A stretch of DNA of 64,000 nt from Mycobacterium syngnathidarum (GTDB lineage Bacteria > Actinomycetota > Actinomycetes > Mycobacteriales > Mycobacteriaceae): NCBI RefSeq assembly GCF_001942625.1, contig NZ_MLCL01000042.1, forward strand, positions 1 through 64,000, in the 5' to 3' direction. Below the pieces are notes generated by a model. That model saw only the letters and a list, made by a program, of their open reading frames with translations. It was not told where the DNA came from and searched no databases. The translations under genes and the position numbers were made by a program. Shown here in pieces: positions 61,297 to 64,000 of the stretch (position 1 is the stretch's first letter; each line of letters begins with the position of its first letter).

Positions 61297-61710
61297 CTAT
61301 TTGGGGGCGGTGAGCTCCAACGCGATGTTGTCGGGGTCGCGGAACTCCAGGATGTAGGACGGGCCGATGTCCTTGACCGGTTCATGCGCGATACCCAAGC
61401 CGTCGAGGTGGCCCGCGGCCTCGTTCAACTCGGAGATGTTCTTCAGCCGGAAGGCCAAGTGGTCCAGCCCGGTTCGGTTCTCGTCGAACATGTCACGCCC
61501 GACCGGACGCAGGCCGATCAGCGTTGCCCCGGCGTCGTAGATGACCCCGCCGAACAGAAAACCGAGACGTGCCCGGACCGCCGGACCGGCATCCTGCGGC
61601 AGCTCGATGAGGACCGGCCACCCGAAAACGCTCTCGTAGAACTGCCGTGACCGTTCGATGTCGGTGACCGTGAGCCGCACATGCGCGACCGACGACGTGG
61701 TGATGGCCAT
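61297..61710 (-). CDS. VOC-family (glyoxalase/dioxygenase fold) protein
   Basis: A 137-residue vicinal-oxygen-chelate protein: SVAHVRLTVTDIERSRQFYE, SVFGWPVLIELPQDAG, RTGLDHLAFRLKNISEL and ILEFRDPDNIALELTAPK. Metal ligands are probably the His in VAHVRL, the His in GLDHLAF and the Glu in ALELTA. It is the second VOC protein in the window and differs from the one at 56396 in most positions. Substrate unknown. It diverges from the luciferase-like gene. Confidence 0.87.
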   Translation of the reverse strand: MAITTSSVAHVRLTVTDIERSRQFYESVFGWPVLIELPQDAGPAVRARLGFLFGGVIYDAGATLIGLRPVGRDMFDENRTGLDHLAFRLKNISELNEAAGHLDGLGIAHEPVKDIGPSYILEFRDPDNIALELTAPK

Positions 61711-61747
61711 GGGTTCATGCTGCCACTCGACATGACAGAATTCGTGC

Positions 61748-62641
61748 GTGCGCGTGGGGATGACGATGCCGGTTATGGAACCTCAGTTGGATGCGACGAC
61801 GCTGCGGTCCTGGGCGCACGTCATCGACGGGGGTCCGTTCTCGTCGCTGTGTTGGGGAGAGCGGATCGCCTTCGACAACCCGGACAGCCTGACCCTGCTC
61901 GGTGCCCTGGCGGCGTGGACCGATCGGGTGCGGCTGGTGACGACGGTGATCGTGCCGCAGCTGCACGATCCGGTGATGTTGGCGAAAGGCCTGTCGACCG
62001 GGGATCTGCTCAGCGGCGGGCGGTTGACCGTGGGTATCGGCGTGGGTGGTCGTCACGAGGATTACCACGCCGTCGGCGCTGATCCGGCGTCTCAGACGCG
62101 GCGTGCACTGGCCGAGCGTGTCGCGGTGATGAAGCGGGTGTGGGCCGGGGAGAAGGTCACCGAATCGGTGCTTCCGGTCGGACCGCCTCCGGTGCAGGCC
62201 GGCGGACCGCCCCTGCACATCGGCACCATCGGGCCCAAGACCATCCGTGATGCCGCGGCCTGGGCCGACGGCGTGGCAGGCACGACCCTGGACCTGGATC
62301 TGACCCGTCAGGCCGAGTTGTTCGACATCGCCCGGACCGCCTGGGCCGAGGCCGGTAAACCCAAGCCCCACCTGGCCACCTCGTTCTGGTTCGCCCTCGG
62401 GAAACCCGAGGAGGCTCGCGCCCAGGTGCACCGGCACCTGCGTCGCTACATGAACTGGATCCCGGCCGAATACGTCGATGCCATGGCGCCCACGACCGGG
62501 TGGGCCGGTACCGAAGAGGAGCTGATCGAGATCCTCGGCAAGTTCGAGGACATCGGCACCGACGAGGTGCACCTCATCCCGACGAGCTCCGACATCGATC
62601 AGCTGCGTCGCGTCGCCGAGGTGGCACAAGGTTTCGCCTGA
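61748..62641 (+). CDS. Luciferase-like (LLM) flavin/F420-dependent oxidoreductase
   Basis: A 297-residue TIM-barrel oxidoreductase: RVGMTMPVMEPQLDATTLRS, SSLCWGERIAFDNPDSLTLL, VRLVTTVIVPQLHDPVMLAK, LSGGRLTVGIGVGGRHEDY (the cofactor-binding loop), PPLHIGTIGPKTIRDAAAWA and a C-terminal TDEVHLIPTSSDIDQLRR. In mycobacteria most such enzymes use F420; FMN is possible. Substrate unknown. The start is GTG at 61748; internal ATGs five and seven codons in are alternatives. Confidence 0.88.
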   Translation: MRVGMTMPVMEPQLDATTLRSWAHVIDGGPFSSLCWGERIAFDNPDSLTLLGALAAWTDRVRLVTTVIVPQLHDPVMLAKGLSTGDLLSGGRLTVGIGVGGRHEDYHAVGADPASQTRRALAERVAVMKRVWAGEKVTESVLPVGPPPVQAGGPPLHIGTIGPKTIRDAAAWADGVAGTTLDLDLTRQAELFDIARTAWAEAGKPKPHLATSFWFALGKPEEARAQVHRHLRRYMNWIPAEYVDAMAPTTGWAGTEEELIEILGKFEDIGTDEVHLIPTSSDIDQLRRVAEVAQGFA

Positions 62642-63024
62642 GCCTGCGCGCCGGGGCCCCACCAGCAAAACGTGAGCAAGATCATTTCGGCGGTCGAGCG
62701 TAGTCTGTATCTCGAAGCCGAGAGGAGTACCCGGGTGTCGTGGCCTCTCCGCTGCCGCGGTGATCGGCATTCTGGGACACCGCGAATATCCAGCATAAAT
62801 GGGTCGGCAACGGCGGTGTTAACCCAGCGGTCACCTGATGTTCGGTTTCGATGCACCAAGCGCCGCGCGGTCGCAGGTCACGCGCCGACCCGCCCGACGG
62901 GGTGCTCAGCTACAGCAAACTATCTCGGGAGCCTGCCATGGCGCGCGATCTCGCGGTTCTGGGACTAGCGTTTCAAATTGGCGTCATCGTCAGACGGCGT
63001 CGAACGCGACAGTTGGGGACCCAG
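62642..63024. other. 383-base gap without a convincing gene
   Basis: Frames here are short or out of line with mycobacterial codon use. I see no strong hairpin, repeat or promoter pair. The last 60 bases before the secreted repeat protein include GGGGACCCAG, its ribosome binding site. A small RNA or long 5' leader cannot be excluded. Confidence 0.4.
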
Positions 63025-63393
63025 ATGCACAAGAGTTTGATCGCCACGACCCTCGCCGCGGGGGCCGTCGGCGCCGCGGTCGCGCTCTCCGCACCGGCGT
63101 CGGCCGATTCCAAAGGCAACAGCACCGTGGGGTGCTCACCGTGTGACCGCGTGAACTCGTCGGTCACCGATGCTGTAACGGACGCCGCCAAGAGCGCGCT
63201 CACCGGCGGAGTGGACCTGCCCGAGAGCCCGATCGTGGAGAAGTGGACGAACTTCCCGGGCAAAACCGCCGAGAAGTGGGGTGGCTTCCCCGGCAGGACG
63301 GCCGAGAAGTGGGGTGGCTTCCCCGGCAGGACGGCCGAGAAGTGGGGCGGTTTCCCCGGCAAGGTCCTCAAGAAGTGGACCGGACTGGGCTGA
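63025..63393 (+). CDS. Secreted protein with 11-residue tandem repeats
   Basis: A 122-residue protein. Residues about 1-30 are a Sec signal peptide (MHKSLIATTLAAGAVGAAVA, then cleavage after SAPASA). The mature part has a GCSPCDRV pair of Cys, a helical stretch (SSVTDAVTDAAKSALTGGVD) and then tandem units of EKWGGFPGRTA: four full units plus a degenerate KKWTGLG end. Two neighbouring units are identical at the DNA level. The Trp/Gly/Pro repeats suggest a surface or wall-binding tail. No family recognised. The ATG at 63025 is chosen for the signal peptide and the GGGGAC ribosome binding site. Confidence 0.75.
   Translation: MHKSLIATTLAAGAVGAAVALSAPASADSKGNSTVGCSPCDRVNSSVTDAVTDAAKSALTGGVDLPESPIVEKWTNFPGKTAEKWGGFPGRTAEKWGGFPGRTAEKWGGFPGKVLKKWTGLG
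63238..63384 (+). repeat. 33-base tandem repeat inside the secreted protein gene
   Basis: Units at 63238-63270, 63271-63303, 63304-63336 and 63337-63369, then a partial one. Units two and three are identical over 33 bases; the outer ones diverge, indicating recent duplication. The reading frame is kept because the unit is a multiple of three. Confidence 0.9.
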
Positions 63394-63404
63394 ACCCACA
63401 CCGG

Positions 63405-64000
63405 TCAGGCGGTTGCGTCGTCCTGTGCCAAGTGATCGGCCAGCAGCCTGCCGGCATTGCGGATGTGCCGGGCCATGGCGGCGCGGGCCTGCTCCGCGTC
63501 GTTCGTTCGGAGATGCTCGATGATCGCGCGGTGATCCTGGGCTGAGGCCTCCGGCCACCCTTCCACCGCCGCGAAGAACTTGCGCGGTGCGTACGCCAAC
63601 GTCGTCTTGATCAGCCAGCGCATCTTGCGTGATCCGCTCAGCCGGTAGATCAGGGCGTGGAACTGATGGTTGAGGTGCTCTTCTGCCTCGAAATCTTTTG
63701 CAGTAGCCGCCTTTTCGAGTTCATCCTGGATGCGTTCGAGCTCGTCGACCGTCGCCGGGGTGATCTTCCCGGCGGCGCGGGCCGTGAGCTCACCGCCCAG
63801 CAGTGCCTGCGCGTCATAGATGTCGCGGATGTCGTCGCTCGACAGCGCAGTCACCATGAAGCCGCGCCGAGGCTCGACGGAAAGAAACCCCTCGGTCTGC
63901 AGCTGCAGCAGGCCCTCGCGCGCCGGCGTGGCACTGACCCCGAGCTCGTCGGCGACCGCCTCTGGGCGGATGAATTCTCCGGAATGCAGCTGTCCCGAAA
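63405..64000 (-). CDS. GntR-family (FadR/FCD subtype) regulator, start outside the window
   Basis: The frame is open from the right window edge to the stop at 63405; the visible part is about 197 residues and lacks the true N-terminus. It begins in the GntR winged helix (GEFIRPEAVADELGVSATPA, REGLLQLQTEGFLSVEPRRG) and continues into an FCD ligand-binding domain (DIYDAQALLGGELTARAAGK, EEHLNHQFHALIYRLSGSRK, AQDHRAIIEHLRTNDAEQAR, MARHIRNAGRLL). The three His of the last segments (HLNHQFH, DHRAIIEH, RHI) are the usual metal ligands of FCD domains. An internal ATG at 63857 is not the real start because it would cut off the DNA-binding domain. Ligand and target unknown. Confidence 0.9.
   Translation of the reverse strand, partial: SGQLHSGEFIRPEAVADELGVSATPAREGLLQLQTEGFLSVEPRRGFMVTALSSDDIRDIYDAQALLGGELTARAAGKITPATVDELERIQDELEKAATAKDFEAEEHLNHQFHALIYRLSGSRKMRWLIKTTLAYAPRKFFAAVEGWPEASAQDHRAIIEHLRTNDAEQARAAMARHIRNAGRLLADHLAQDDATA

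Noticed and set aside
63238..63384. CRISPR-like repeat array
   Set aside because: The units are adjacent without spacers, in frame and inside a coding sequence.
63405..63857. 150-residue FCD-only protein starting at 63857
   Set aside because: The same frame continues upstream through a GntR winged helix to the window edge, so this is the C-terminal part of a longer regulator.
1..64000. tRNA, rRNA, prophage or insertion sequence
   Set aside because: No cloverleaf-like CCA end, rRNA stretch, transposase or integrase motif was seen. A decisive check would be a dedicated RNA and mobile-element search.

Overview
The window is chromosomal DNA of a mycobacterium, most likely an environmental, Mycolicibacterium-like species. 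GC content is high, the genes are packed with many 1-4 base start/stop overlaps, and several starts look leaderless (a -10 hexamer 7-8 bases before the start codon). Gene order from about 20.1 to 49.7 kb follows M. tuberculosis Rv1272c-Rv1286: a heterodimeric ABC exporter, lprB, lprC, a SixA-like phosphatase, an SbcD/SbcC-like pair, a GMC oxidoreductase, oppBCDA, then cysD-cysNC. These assignments rest on recalled families and motifs; no database search was run. No tRNA, rRNA, CRISPR array or insertion sequence was seen.

Left part (1-20 kb). A DUF222 protein is cut by the window edge. Then come a mini-protein with an L7/L12-like domain, a hypoxanthine-DNA glycosylase, a polysaccharide deacetylase, a flavin monooxygenase facing a butanediol-type dehydrogenase across palindromic DNA, and a GAF regulator overlapping a pH-sensing-type class III adenylyl cyclase. 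From 7.5 to 16.1 kb lies a copper island: a DUF305 lipoprotein, a two-component system, a CsoR/RicR-type operator, a copper chaperone, a His-rich anchored protein, a Cu P-type ATPase, and lpqS-cysK2-MFS. An AIM24 protein, two small unknowns and a molybdopterin oxidoreductase follow.

Middle part (20-47 kb). This is the conserved Rv1272c-Rv1283c block. Between oppB and cysD, where M. tuberculosis has canA, this genome carries 8.5 kb. It holds three small tandem membrane proteins with Thr/Ser/Pro-rich tails, a response regulator and sensor kinase, and three glycosyltransferase genes (GT39-like, GT2-GtrA, GT39-like). The first small gene and the regulator gene share an unusual operator: 5-base half-sites repeated every 11 bases, ending 10 bases before the -10. 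This looks like a self-contained, co-regulated envelope or protein glycosylation module, and it is the best candidate for an undescribed system here.

Right part (46.9-64 kb). The sulfate-activation operon cysD-cysNC-cysQ is preceded by a strong promoter and a leaderless 15-codon upstream ORF whose stop overlaps the cysD start. Then follow a cysteine hydrolase, lipoproteins, a DUF385 oxidoreductase diverging from a ClC channel over a dense palindromic operator, MarR and Rrf2 regulators, VOC and GNAT proteins, a nitronate monooxygenase, a NarL-type two-component system with a DUF4097 partner, a luciferase-like oxidoreductase, a secreted protein with 11-residue tandem repeats, and a GntR regulator cut by the right edge.
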